Assembly: GCA_015501605.1 (NCBI GenBank)
Contig: JADNRZ010000024.1
Coordinates: 62,001-126,000 of the forward strand
DNA: 64,000 nt
Source: Panaeolus papilionaceus
Lineage: Eukaryota > Basidiomycota > Agaricomycetes > Agaricales
Reading direction: 5' to 3'
Made by a program: the position numbers and the translations under genes. This document shows, piece after piece, positions 46,043 to 57,442 of this stretch; positions within the stretch are counted from its first letter, which is position 1; every line of letters begins with the position of its first letter. The notes under the pieces are model-generated. The model did no database searches and was not told where the DNA came from. It saw only the letters and a list, made by a program, of their open reading frames with translations.

Positions 46043-47729
46043 TTATGAAGAGGTGTGCCAAGTTTCAGGTTGATAGCTGCAGTGGGTGTGGAGGAATGAA
46101 GCCAAAAAAGCGGAGGGGGGAGGAGGAGAAGGAGGATCAAGTGGTGTTCCCACGCTCTGGTACCCAAAATGCGAAATGCAATTGCTCCATCCACAAGCAC
46201 AACATTTCCATTCTGTTTTCAGATTCTGAAAGTAGGCAATTGTAGCTTTCCATTGATATATATATGTCAATTAAAATCATAAAGGGAATAAATACAAATG
46301 GTGCACAAAGAAATGTAATTAAAGATAGAGGCTAATTTAATTACCAAAAAAGCGAAATTGAATGGTGCAGTCCCCAGTGAGGATAGTGATAATATAATGA
46401 TAGATTCTTAAACTAGACACTTATAGCTTTCTAATGGTATATATGGTGTGCAGAAAAAGAGCCAAAAAAGTGGTGGAAAATGCAGCAGTAATAATGCTAT
46501 TAATAAATAGGGGCTATTGATTATCAAAAAAGCGGAGCTGTTTTGGGTAATCTACTGGAGGGAATTAACTAAGTAATAATCAGATTCAAATACTAGACAA
46601 CTGTAGCTTTCTAGTGATATATATATATCCATATAAAAGTGCCAAAAAGCGGTGGAATAAATGCTGCAATAATGATGGGGGAGGAATATTAATTAGTGTG
46701 ATGTCATTTGTGCCTGAAAGCAGATCAGTGATACCAATTTCCCAAAAAAGCGAAGCTAATTAATGAGGATTGATGAGATTAAATGGGATCAATGACATCT
46801 AATATTCCTGATCAGGACGAAGATTTGATTTGTAAATAGGGGCTCATTTAATCAATGCACAATAACCAGAGCAGATCTGCTGCTTCTGTGGCCACATTTG
46901 GCAGATCGGACCACATGAATAGATAGATATAGTGTATACCTTTCTAGTGGTATATATACCCCCCCAAATAGTGCCAAAAGCGAAGCAATATTGAGGAAAT
47001 AATTGTAGTAGAGGGAATAGGGGCTGAAAAAGCGGAAAAAGCGAACCTGATCTGCTGGGATGCTGGTACAAATTGGCAGATCGGATGGTGGGATCTTATG
47101 GAGGCTGTTAATAGCTTTCTAACGATATATAGATCACCCAAAATAGTGCCCAGAGCGGTGCAATATGGAGCAGGATACTGTTTGGGCCAAAGATAGGGGC
47201 TTTTCAAGTGACCCATGTAAAAAAACATTTTTTAAGGATCGATGGGGATCATATGTGGGAGGCTGCGTTCAAAATTTCAGCCCAATCGGAGCAGAATTGA
47301 GTGCGCTATTCATGATTTATATTATTTTTTCGATTTATTTTGATTTGTGTCTGGCTCTGAGAGTGTATTTCCTTAATTGCTCGCCAACCACTGATCCCCC
47401 CACCCCGAAAATACCCATTCCGGGATCCTGATTTTTTTCTCTACGCCCCCATACCCATATCATATCTATCCAACAACATTTGCCCAACCCCCACCCAGCC
47501 AGATAAGCCATCAGCCCCTATCCAGTATCCCCCCATCCATCCCCCCTATCCCCAACACCCCTACCCATCCTCCTACCCCCGGAAAATCATCCATATATGC
47601 TCCTCATACCCCCTCATACCCACCCCCCCTCCCCCTAACCCCCACCCCCCCTACGACGAAATCTCTCTGCCAAAAGGCCCACTGCAATTTGGCAGTCCTG
47701 ATTGGATCGAGCAGACTGCCAGTTTGCAG
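46043..47729 (-). repeat. right arm of the palindrome
   Basis: Inverted copy of 43191-44878. The innermost 60-100 bases differ from the left arm (for example SSCKGSGEM against DSCSGCGGM in the same frame), while the outer 1.5 kb is nearly identical. The C-rich zone at about 47440-47655 is the complement of the G-rich tip of the left arm. Confidence 0.85.
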
Positions 47730-47765
47730 TCTCTGATGTGTTCAAGTGGCCTCTACAGGTGGGGA

Positions 47766-48106
47766 CTTGACTTCGTGTCGGTCTCTTTCTTCTGCATCTT
47801 GACTTCGTGTCAGATGTGTACCGCTCCATATCCATGTCTTCAAGCTCATCTGCTATGCAACTTGATTTTGTATCGGTTGTCCTTCCACAACTTGCTCCTG
47901 TATCTCGACTGGATTATTTGGGAATGATTTCGTATCACCCAAGGCCTACTGCAGAGTCCATTTATGCACACTTTCCACCAGGTTGAATTGCAGGGGATTA
48001 TCTTGGGGGATGATTTCGTATCACCCTGTTCCCATGAAGAGGTCGTTAACCATGCCTATGTGCAGGATAAATTACGTGGGATTACCTTGGGGATGATTTC
48101 GTATCA
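47766..48106 (-). repeat. TGATTTCGTATC motif array, right of the palindrome
   Basis: Near-perfect copies at about 47925 (ATGATTTCGTATCACCC), 48010 and 48093, with diverged ones before them (GACTTCGTGTC twice near 47770 and 47800, GATTTTGTATC near 47866). It is the reverse complement of the left array. Arrays like this are typical of subterminal repeats of CACTA-type and other DNA transposons. Confidence 0.7.
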
Positions 48107-48610
48107 TCTGACACCTGGTACCTGCTAAAGACAGTCTCTACAGCATTGGATCCAGCAAGGTTACCAGAAGAGGGACCTTGGTATCAGTCGCAACATGCTG
48201 AGGGGGTGGTGGTTGACACTCCAAGCTTCATTACTGCTTCAAGTATCCTCTGGTGGGTTAGAACATGTTCACTAGAGTCTAATGATTCACTCATCCATAT
48301 ATTATCCAGATAGACAACGACATGGACAGTCATACACAGATAAAGATTGTATACAAGTCGTTGTCTTTAAGGGTTGCTTACCCCTCAAGCCTACTGAAGT
48401 ATTATCGAAGATGTGCCGAATTTTTACCTGTACAGTAATTCTACTCTATGTTTATGTGAGTCTACTCAACTTTTGCAGGTACTTGGCCTTTCATGCTGAT
48501 GCTGTTTTAAATATAGATTGCATCCCATCCCTATAAAAGACTTTCCCTTGCGACATCTTTCTTCAATTTCAACCTGCCCACCAACACCTATGCTTATGCC
48601 ACCCAGATGA
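48107..48610. other. non-genic stretch after the right array
   Basis: No supported gene. A frame at 48282-48536 (84 codons) has no recognised domain. Confidence 0.4.
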
Positions 48611-49132
48611 CGTGCAATCCTTGGCCGTTTATTGTCAGATGTCCCAGAACCAGCGCTGCCAGCTGTTCTCAACTATACAGGCAGAAAGCAGTGTCCCTGT
48701 GGATGTCGCCAAATGGTTGCCTGTGGAACAGCACTCCGACATCTTCAGGGGACAGGTGACGAAAGGATGAGAATCGTTGATGAAGTCAACTGAATCATGT
48801 CTGTGTTCTATGCCAATTCTGCTCGTTTACCCCCTGCTACTGAGAACACCTTCCATGTCGACAATGATCCCCCTATGCCCCCTACGCTCCCTGACAACGC
48901 TTCCATGCATGACATTCAAACCCTGGAACCAGTGCCTGAAACGACAAGCTCTGGCCACAATAATCATATTTTGGCAGAGGCCGCAGCCAGGTGGCTGCTC
49001 AGGTCGTCACAATTACAATGGGCTCAGGATCCTCGGTCTATGCATAATCACAGCGACAATGACAACGACAACGACAACGAGTACTTGTCAGTCCCCCCTG
49101 AGTACCGTACGGACTCCGTACAGAGTCCCTAG
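48611..49132 (+). pseudogene. hypothetical fragment with CPCGC motif and one in-frame stop
   Basis: One reading frame covers 48611-49132 with a single TGA at 48791-48793. Before it: ILGRLLSDVPEPALPAVLNY, KQCPCGCRQMVACGTALRHL and QGTGDERMRIVDEVN. After it: MSVFYANSARLPPATENTFH and a tail ending in Asp/Asn repeats (HSDNDNDNDNEY). A Cys-rich motif followed by RHLQGTG resembles the N-terminal zinc-binding segment of fungal CACTA/Tnp2-type transposases; this is a weak resemblance recalled, not searched. The 3' end runs into the GGAGTCC element. Confidence 0.35.
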
Positions 49133-49694
49133 AGACTCTCTGCCAAAAAACACAGCATTGTCACCTAACACAACTGTGGACACCCTCAACTGCAACACCA
49201 GCATACAAGGACAGTGCAAACAAACAAAAAAACAAGGCAAAATTACCTTGTATTACGAGAAATTTGTAATATATGTGCTAGAGTCACAGGAGTCCCAAGG
49301 GAGTCCCTAGGGACTCTCCGGACTCCCTACAGACTTTTTATATATATTACCTAAATTTGATGTTTTGATAGGTTTCAGACAAATTCATATATACAGAGTC
49401 CATAGGGACTCCCTGGGACTCCAGCAGTAATACAAGGCGATTATGGAAAATGCTGTGAGTACATTTGTCCATATATTGTAATGACTAATTATTATCTACA
49501 TCAGAGTCATCTGCATTTGCATTATCCAAGTTTCCTGGAGTTCCTGTGGAGTCCTGATGGAGTCCATCAGAGTTCCTAGGGACTCTGTATATGGATTTGT
49601 CTGAAACCTATCAAAACATCAAATTTAGGTAATATATGTAAAAAGTCTGTAGGGAGTCCAGAGAGTGCCTAGGGAGTCCCTATGGTACTCCAGG
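49106..49694. mobile_element. foldback element with GGAGTCC ends
   Basis: Inverted arms 49321-49411 and 49569-49658 (GACTCCCTACAGACTTTTTA on the left and its complement on the right, including TTTGATGTTTTGATAGG). GGAGTCCCTAGGGACTC repeats lie on both sides. No coding capacity. A single GGGAGTCCCTAGGGACTC block also sits at 60655-60675, at the junction between two pseudogenes. Confidence 0.7.
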
Positions 49695-49699
49695 GGGAC

Positions 49700-51175
49700 T
49701 GAGAAGTTCAGACCCAGCACCCTGCATCACGTGTCAGACAACCAACTCCAGCAAGAACAAATCTGCTGCCAAACCTGCTGCTAAACCTGTCGCCAAACCT
49801 GCTGCCAAACCCAACGCCAAACCCGTCACCAAACCTGTTGCCAAGAGTAAGTCTATTCCTCATTGATCATAGGTCTATTCTCATTTAATTCAGAGCGTCC
49901 TTTGGAAGCTATTGATACCAATAGGGAGGTAAACTCCGACTCCGAGTCAGACTCAGATTCAGACATGGACTCTGAGTCCATGTCTGAATCTGATGGGGGT
50001 GAGCTTCAGGCTCTGCGCGCAACCCAGCGTCTTGCTGCCATGGAGAAGAAGATAGCCACTAAAAATGGTATGCCATTTCTCCTTTTTTTACTGTAGCTAT
50101 ATCTCATTATTTCAGCTATGCTTGCGCGCTTAAGGAAGAAAATGGGCATTGATAAGGCAGCAAAAAAGCTTAAGAAGTTCTTGATCCCCCGACCCAAGCC
50201 CCTGGGCAACCTCCAAAGTGCCATGTGCCTGATGGGAGGGAGTGCTGAGTGCAGGGAATATTTGAACACTCATGTAGGTTGATCATCATCTTTTTTTTCT
50301 CTCTACTAACTCTCAATTGGTAGCAGCAAGTCTTCACTACTCTTATCGGACTCAGTGTCAATGTAGAGACTGATACCTTCCAGAGCTTCACTCACATTCA
50401 GCTTGCCAAGTTTATCAGTGTAGTAAGTCATTATCTGTATGACATCTATTGTTTGTACTAATTTTAACAGTTAAAAGACGAAATGCCCATCTTCTCTCGC
50501 TACGAAGACACCTGGCCCATTCCCAATCTCATTCAATTGGTACTCAAGAGCAAACATCACCACAAATCCCGTGTGAGGTGTGCAGAAGAGGACGCAAATC
50601 CTTTGGATAACAACAGTGTCGCCAAGCAACTGAACGAAGGTGACAGCACCACCCCACCCCCTAACGCCCCTGCAACACCTGGAAACGATGTACAAGATGA
50701 CGACCTCACTCTTCCCGCTCGTGCCTACTTCTCCCCATTCTCCCCCTTCTCTGCAACCACTAATTTTCAATGGCATGAAATTGAAAATTATGCTGATAAA
50801 TTTGGACATGATGCTCAGGCTGACAGCGACGAGGATGCTGACAACGATGGCAACAGGGTGTTTGGTGGTTGCAACACAAGTTCCTATATCAGGAGGTCCA
50901 GATTCAATCATGCAGAGGATGAAGATGACAACAGCAAGTATGGGAACAATGTGATGGGCGATTGGGAGGGATTTGAGGATGAGGATGCAGAGATGGAAGG
51001 TGATTTAGATGTGGACAAGGATATGCAGAATGGAGAAGGTGAAGAGCAGGAGGAGGATGAAGGCAAGGATGATGAGGGGGAAGATGAAGAGGATGAGGAG
51101 GTTACAATTGCAATAAAGAGGAAGGCTCTTTCCGCCCTCAAGGATGCTCGCAATAAGAAAAAATTCAAGGTTTAA
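49700..51175 (+). CDS. hypothetical nuclear-type acidic protein, 5' end truncated by the GGAGTCC element
   Basis: Not recognised. Exons about 49700-49846, 49894-50067, 50116-50273, 50324-50422 and 50471-51175, with good GT-AG introns of about 47-50 nt. The N-terminal part has an AKP repeat (AAKPVAKPAAKPNAKPVTKP). Next come a Ser/Asp run (SDSESDSDSDMDSESMSESD), the basic LARLRKKMGIDKAAKKLKKF, and a middle part with FSRYEDTWPIPNLIQLVLKS. A long Glu/Asp-rich tail of about 100 residues ends in KRKALSALKDARNKKKFKV. Basic and acidic blocks suggest a nuclear or chromatin role; this is inference. No start codon is seen before the foldback element, so the 5' end is probably lost. Confidence 0.55.
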
Positions 51176-51683
51176 ATAGATTTTTTTTGTATTTTAAACT
51201 CTTTTTATTATCGTTGTTTCATATCTGTTTCTCGTGTTTTCACAACCATATACGCCTTACCTAAGTTGTTATTTCCCTATATAGTCCTCTTTTTGTGTAT
51301 CTAAAACTCTCCCTAACATCGCTTTTAACCACTTGTTTTACAATTCCTCTGCTACACTGGAGGGGATCCCTCATATTGAAGGGGCTTCTCTGGTTAATTT
51401 CAATGAGTAAAAGCTACGTTCAAATCCCTCCTTTATTGTAAGTGAATATCATATGATCAAGGTATGTTATTATATCGTTATCTATGATGTTATGCCTTAC
51501 TCACCCTCTTCTCAGGCACTGTTATTCACTTGGAAAATCCCAGAGGGATTAACCCTTCAGCTGGGTTCACAGTGTGCTCAGACAGCTTCATTCCTCCTCG
51601 ACAATATGATTTACTATAGCTACAATGAATTACTATGACTTTGTGCTGATCATGGCATATTCCCAGGTCCCTACAATCTTCAT
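51176..51683. other. intergenic, nothing recognised
   Basis: T-rich 3' flank of the gene ending at 51175. Polyadenylation is likely here, but no firm signal stands out. A tRNA-like B box near 51418 was rejected. Confidence 0.4.
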
Positions 51684-52091
51684 ATGTTTACAAGTCATCT
51701 GTCACTTTTGAACCTATTGTTAGCCCATTTTGGCCAAAAACACTGTTGGGATGTGACTACTAACACTACTGCAGAATCGTCTAGTGCCCTTGAACATCCA
51801 CAACCACTGCCTGGAATGCAGGAGGTAGTGCATGGCATAGAACGTGATGGCAAAAAGCGCAGCGCCACATTTGAAGCCTTTGGTAATCGGTTGAAACGTC
51901 TGCGTAAAGATATTTTCCCAGAAGAATCTGACCATGTTGACCACGTTTTGCGTCTGCCTTCTACTCCTCCGCCAGTTGACCACAACAACGATACTGCTAT
52001 GGAAGAGGAAAACATAGCTAGGTATACAAAATCTGCAACTCCTCCTGGGCATTTGCGTAATACTCGCAGCATGTGTTCCGCTGCTTTGTGA
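51684..52091 (+). CDS. hypothetical protein fragment
   Basis: Frame of 135 codons. The C-terminal 90 residues have protein-like composition (EVVHGIERDGKKRSATFEAF, GNRLKRLRKDIFPEESDHVD), with the first 30 residues doubtful. The basic KRSATFEAFGNRLKRLRK helix followed by an acidic segment could be nuclear. No domain is recognised; a transcript is needed to support it. Confidence 0.3.
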   Translation: MFTSHLSLLNLLLAHFGQKHCWDVTTNTTAESSSALEHPQPLPGMQEVVHGIERDGKKRSATFEAFGNRLKRLRKDIFPEESDHVDHVLRLPSTPPPVDHNNDTAMEEENIARYTKSATPPGHLRNTRSMCSAAL

Positions 52092-52613
52092 TCACTACAT
52101 TGCCTGCATTTGTATAGTCATCTGATCGTTACTTGTCATGTACTTGTATTACTTCTCTAAAATAATTCGCTTCTTGGTGAAATTACCTCTAATTTCAACC
52201 CCTGTTTTGCCATCGCACACTTGCATGCTATTGTTAATAGAAACACACGCTACACTGCTGATTTTAAAGATGAGCTCCCCATAAACCCGACGCAGTAAAT
52301 GTGTAACCCAACATCACTAATGCCTCTGCTAGTGGAACCGGTTACTGACCTTACAATACACATACATTTGTTGTAATTCAGTTGTGCCTTAAAACCTTTA
52401 CTACATGCATCATTTCGCCAAAACCTATGACGATAAGAAAGTCATTATACAAAAATCGTAGACACTAATGACAGCGTTGAGGAGCACTGGAACTCACCCC
52501 TGATTAACTTCTGAAACACAACCACCAGAACTGCCCACCTTGCTTCCCTTGCCAACCGCCACTGGATAGATACAATAACTAAACAAATTACAATTACCTT
52601 TCCACTCTTCCAC
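52092..52613. other. intergenic, nothing recognised
   Basis: No frame, repeat or splice pattern is supported. Confidence 0.4.
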
Positions 52614-53700
52614 ATGCCTCCTCGATTGAATTCTGGGTTTGCCTACCATCGTGTGAACGCCTACGAGACACTGTCCACTGCTCTAGATGATCCTGCTCTT
52701 GCTTGCCACATGATGTCCACAGGTTGCACAGAATCCAATAGCGACTATGTTATATCCAACACAGCAAAGGAATGTGAACATTGCTATGACTTAGCTGAGT
52801 CAGCTCCAACCAAAATTTACAACTACAAATGGGCTTCTGCCATGGGTGGAACATTCTCCACGAACTTGTTTGGAGAAATTGGTTACAAGTGTGAAGGAAC
52901 AGTAATAAGCTTGCAAGGGTCCAACACCATGGCTACAACTCCAATCGTACATAAAATTGGTCCAATAAATATCCAGGCTGACAGTGGTATCTAGCCATCC
53001 ACCCAAAGACTGTTCTGCCAAAACACATACGCCCTCCACTGTCCAACAGGAGCAACAACCGACATCAAGCGCACATACCATAACCAACTGAGCGAATTGG
53101 CAAAAGTCCAAACCTAAACTAATTGCCCAAAGGACAAATGGCTTGAAGGGCCCTTAGACATGACCTACAAGACCGACAATCCAACCATTCACTTGCATGG
53201 ACAACCGATATTCAAAGTAAGCACCTACTTTCCTAACGATACCCAAAATTTATATCGCACAGTATTGCCTGGGGATTCATCGCCGCTTCTGCGATACATG
53301 CAATGCGGACGAAAGAAAATGGCATCAATGGATGTGGGAGGAAAATGCCTATAACAAAATCCAACACCCATTGACCTTTGGTAGGCTACACGACTAAATC
53401 TTAGGCACATGCTGACATACTAAACAGTACCCACTTCCATACTTATGTGGGGCGATATTTTGTACAACCTAGGCTACTCCTGTGACCCCGTTATTCGGTA
53501 CTGGAAAGGGCATATTGTGCAACCTGAAATTTACGATGAAAACAATGATCTTGTAAATCCCCGCGACCTTCCTTTAAAATTGACCTTGGGTACACTTGTC
53601 TTCGCACATGTAGTGCCCAAGATTGTCAGAGATCCAACCAAAGCATCTGTGAGTGTTAACTACTGCCTGCAGAGAAGCAATAAACTGACTTGACTTCTTC
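52614..53700 (+). pseudogene. hypothetical gene with several in-frame stops or unresolved introns
   Basis: The same reading frame continues through three protein-like stretches: 52614-52991 (MPPRLNSGFAYHRVNAYETL, YNYKWASAMGGTFSTNLFGE), 53160-53351 and 53445-53690 (VIRYWKGHIVQPEIYDENND, LTLGTLVFAHVV). They are separated by TAG or TAA codons at 52992 and near 53115, 53353 and 53383. One stop falls inside a plausible intron (52987-53050, GTATCT to CAACAG), but not all do. It is either a badly spliced model or a decayed gene. CAA or CAG to TAA or TAG changes would explain several stops. Confidence 0.4.
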
Positions 53701-54989
53701 ACAGAAATTAATATTACACACTGATTATATAAAGGTCATTGACAATGCAGATGCCGTAGATGATATACAGCCACAGTAGCAATCTTTACCAAGTGTAATC
53801 TATTAATAGACACATCCCCACATCCCTACATCCCTTTGCATCGTTGCTTTACAAATTGAATTGTAGACAAATATGTCAATCAGAAATACACCTTGCTAAA
53901 ATTACTATAACACCTGCTACTGAATAATAAAAGGTGTGCCATAATATCGGTGCATCAATTTGCCACTATATCCACATGATCTGCTAGGAAACAACAAACC
54001 TACGACCATAAGATGTAGCAGCATATATGACTATAATCACAACTTACCGTTTCAGAACCGTGAATATGGTCAAATCTGAGCACACCACGAAACATCAATA
54101 TTTAACATTACCACCCAAAACATTGTCTCTGATAACATGCAAAACTTTTCACTGATAAAACAATATCTGCTATTATTGCTCAAAGTAGTGGGCTTGCCAT
54201 GCAAAGTGTGGCCTTGTGTAGTTTATGCATGGTACATGCACAGTTATGCACAGCTCGCTCACAGTTCTGCACGGCTTTGCACGGTCGTGCACAGTGTTTT
54301 ACCTATGCCCCATTGGGTGGGCCTACTAGTCTCCTCTATGTCCACATTTGTTCAGCGCTGTCACAAGTGTCAGTCTTTCGAGTCAGTACTTTGTTTTTGG
54401 TAGACACAATATCATCTGATGCGATCTTGGAGCATACAGAAGAGTAAGACTGGGGGGGTGGTGAACAAGTCATAGTCAGAGGTTACTGGGGTGCATCCCC
54501 AAATTACGAATTCCTCTGCTGGCTTAGCAGTACTCATGTCCTGGAAAGACACCAATAGTCAACTTTTGATCCTCCTGTTTAACCTGCTTGTGCGTCTACA
54601 TTGTCTTCTTGTTTTGCTGTAGTGACTTCTGACAGTTATGTAAAGGCGAGAATGTAAATAGATTTCGTCAATTCTTTTACAGTATGCATACACATTCAAT
54701 GAGTGCACGACAACAAAATGGAATGAAAAATGGTCCAGACAAAGTCGATAGAAATACAGATATTGCAGAAGAAGATGAAGGTAAAATTAGTGAACATGAT
54801 CAAAGCGGTACGAAATCAATGCAAGACAGTGACAACACACATTGAAAAAAAGGAGGAACAGACATGAACGTGAAAGAAACAGACCAATCGAAAGCAAAAT
54901 ACAGTGTGAGGAATCATTGAGACAGCACACTCTAAGCTGCTGTGAGCACCACCATGAAAACCATTCACAAATTCAACTCACCTTCGCCT
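53701..54989. other. AT-rich stretch with a CCGTGCA-like remnant
   Basis: No gene is supported. Near 54235-54300 the sequence repeats GCACGGTCGTGCACAG-type units like the inverted repeat at 25111. The rest shows nothing. Confidence 0.4.
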
Positions 54990-55325
54990 CTAAGCGTTGT
55001 TCTTCTTGAACCACTTCTTTCCACAATGCTTTGCTTCCTGGATCAGGCGGCAAAGTAAATCCTTCAGCATCCGCATCTGAGATGGGTCAGGTTGAGCGAG
55101 GCTTGTAGGTGAAGGTCGAGGAACAGGTTCACAACTAGCAGATATAGGCATAGCACCAGTGTCTAATGCAGCATGAGGGTTTTCGGGGGTTGTAGTGATA
55201 TGATCAAGGGATTCTTCCTCTAAGAGTATCGAAGAGGTGGTGGAAATGGCATCAACACCCCCAAGAATAGTGGCATGTTGAGCACTTGAACCTAATGGTG
55301 TGGAATAGATAGTTGAGCTGCTCAT
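54990..55325 (-). CDS. small hypothetical protein
   Basis: Minus-strand frame of 111 codons from an ATG (MSSSTIYSTPLGSSAQHA). Ser/Thr/Pro-rich, then a C-terminal amphipathic stretch MRMLKDLLCRLIQEAKHCGK followed by KWFKKNNA. No homology is recognised and no introns are needed. It could be the last exon of a larger gene. Confidence is low. Confidence 0.3.
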   Translation of the reverse strand: MSSSTIYSTPLGSSAQHATILGGVDAISTTSSILLEEESLDHITTTPENPHAALDTGAMPISASCEPVPRPSPTSLAQPDPSQMRMLKDLLCRLIQEAKHCGKKWFKKNNA

Positions 55326-56692
55326 CTAAATATACAATTGATATCCTTAAAACTTTAATCTCTCTCTTTGTCATCTCTTCTAGCAATGCAAGCGTGAACA
55401 CAACACACGTCCAAGTAATCATGTCGCGCATTCAACCACACATCAACACATCAACACATCAAAACTTCACCTTCCTAATCCAGCCTCGCACTTGTACCTG
55501 TACTCTTACACTCAACCTCCCTCACTGCGCACCACCACGGTAAAACTCAACAGCCACGAATAAGAGTGTCATAATGGAAACGCGACGGGTATAAGCACTG
55601 TGAACCCAATTGGGGCGGAAAAGGCGTAGGGGCGGAAATTTGGAAGGGAAAATGCGCACCTTAACATCGTAAATTTCAGTCATTAGCATTGTGGGATTAT
55701 TAGTGGGGGGAATATGCACCACTTTTGAAATGTGTCACCAACCTGTGGTGTTGATCCGCCAGATCTCAGTCCAAATTGGGAAAATGAAATCACATGACAC
55801 ACAGTTGGACTTTGACAAGTTCAAGTTCAAGTTGAACAACAACAACACTATCTTTCTCTTCTCCCATTACTATCACCTTCACAGTTGCCTCCCTCTCCAG
55901 TCTGATCTTCGCTCACTGCCACACACACCATTCACCTTTACCATCCAGCACCCTCTCTTGTTTCCCCTTGGGTCAGACTCTTGTTGCCCAATTTTTATCA
56001 TTATTTCCAGGGCAGACTCAGGTCACCTGGTTGAGGTCAGACTCTGTGTCACCTCTTTCACCTTCTCTTCCTCTGGACCTGATTCACACTCTCAGGAAGT
56101 CAATACTGAAGAGAGAAGCTACTGACAGTATGTTTTCATTCATTATTACTCTTCCGGCTGCTGACAAGGGCTCTGCTTCATTTGCTAAACTCTTAGCATG
56201 GTCTTGGGGGAAAATGCTCATGCCTTTTTTTTTATGGAGTTTTTGGTGAGTCAATGATATTCTCCGGTCAATACAGCATATGTAACTCTTTCCCCACAGC
56301 TCCTCTGGGCACTCTAGCTACCAAAGCCATAGTAATATTTTTTTTGTATTTAATCTGTCACCTAAAAATATACCTTCATTTTTGTTACAAACAATGTGCT
56401 TCATTAGCTGTGTAGTGAAAAATAACATAAGTGGCGGAAAACCTATTTTGAACTTAGTGTGGGAGGCGGTGGAAATTACCTGATGATCAGTACCAGCGTA
56501 CAAATGCGCCCAAAAAAAAAGGCAGATATCGAAAGTTTACTGGTGGTTTATCAGCCGCACTCCACATGTCCAATTTGCACATGGAGGGGGGGGGAATTTC
56601 ACACCTTCACAGGTGGGATTACTGCACCTCATGGGCAGTTTTCGGGCAGCAGGTTTTCCACCTGCACTGGGTTCACAGTGAAGGGTTCAGGC
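55326..56692. other. intergenic, no supported gene
   Basis: Frames at 55691-56125 and 55968-56249 overlap each other in different frames and have low-complexity composition. No domain or splice chain was found. Confidence 0.4.
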
Positions 56693-57082
56693 TAAGGCTG
56701 GACACGAGTCTTGCATACTCACAGGTACCTGTGAGTATACTTGTGGGAATACCTGTGAGTATGATGACTCGCAGATCCAGGTACCTGTTCCCATGGGTCT
56801 TTGAAAGTCCGAGTTTGAGTTTTGGAAAATTTGGTGACTCACAGGTACCTGTGCACCCCTGTGCACCTGCAATATATGAAACATATTTACTATTTCAAAA
56901 AAATATTCTATCCTAATTAGTGCTAAAAAATGTTTTAAAACATATTTAAAATAAATAATATATTATTTCATGAATATAATTAATAAATAGCTACGACCTG
57001 TTGACTTGCAGGTCCCCACAGGTCAATACTCGCAGATACAGGTACTTGTGGAAACTTTGACCTGTGGAGGTGTCCAGCCTTA
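56693..57082. mobile_element. 390-bp element of the same family as 33332
   Basis: Ends TAAGGCTGGACACGA and, inverted, TAAGGCTGGACACCTC. The interior has ACTCACAGGTACCTGTGAGT-type palindromic units as in 33332-33778. No target duplication (GTTCAGGC against TCATAGCT), so this copy is old or rearranged. Confidence 0.7.
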
Positions 57083-57442
57083 TCATAGCTTGAAGACACT
57101 AATGAGCCTCTTCAAAACCATTGGCAATGGGCTTGAAGTTGTCTACATCAGGAAAACCACTTTTGGAGAGAGTGTCTTTGGAAAGTCTTTAGAGGACAAT
57201 GGAACTTTGGAAAGTCTCTGGAGGACAATGGAACTTTGGAAAGATGTCAAAGATATCATAGGACTCTCAATGTCTCTGGACATACTCTGGGTAGCTTTTG
57301 GCAACTTTGAAAATACTTTGGATATGCTTTGGCAATTCAGGGAATTATTTTATTTTATAGGACTCCATTCACATTATTCTAAATATCATATCTTCCTATA
57401 ACCACTGTGGTATAAGTGAACAATGGCCAAAAGCCAAAAGGT
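57083..57442. other. stretch with a 29-bp tandem repeat
   Basis: Two copies of a 29-bp unit (GAAAGTCTTTAGAGGACAAT then GGAACTTTG) at 57181-57209 and 57210-57238, plus a partial third. A loosely similar GA- and CT-rich pattern lies in the tail of pseudogene E (58920-59110). No gene is supported. Confidence 0.45.

Larger units (their letters stand above)
43191..47729. mobile_element. 4.5-kb palindromic foldback element
   Basis: Bases 43191-44878 and 46043-47729 are inverted copies of each other; coordinates pair to a constant sum of 90921, shifting to 90920 outside a one-base G-run indel near 43270. Frames in the outer arms are identical (43490-43756 minus equals 47165-47431 plus). Differences build up only near the spacer. 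The tips begin CTGCAAACTGGCAGTCTGCT. No transposase is found in arms or spacer, and no target duplication (flanks ATCAAGT and TCTCTGA). It could be a foldback transposon, long terminal inverted repeats of a non-autonomous element, or a locally formed inverted duplication. Confidence 0.85.

Noticed and set aside
43191..47729. Palindrome as an inverted pair of full autonomous transposons
   Set aside because: Neither arm contains a transposase-like frame, and no target duplication surrounds an arm or the whole.
49740..49846. Short direct repeats of about 12-15 bases that could suggest a CRISPR-like array
   Set aside because: They encode an AKP/AAKP protein repeat in frame with the following exons, in a eukaryotic genome.
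51400..51440. tRNA-like B box (GTTCAAATCCC)
   Set aside because: No matching A box, acceptor stem or cloverleaf could be folded upstream.
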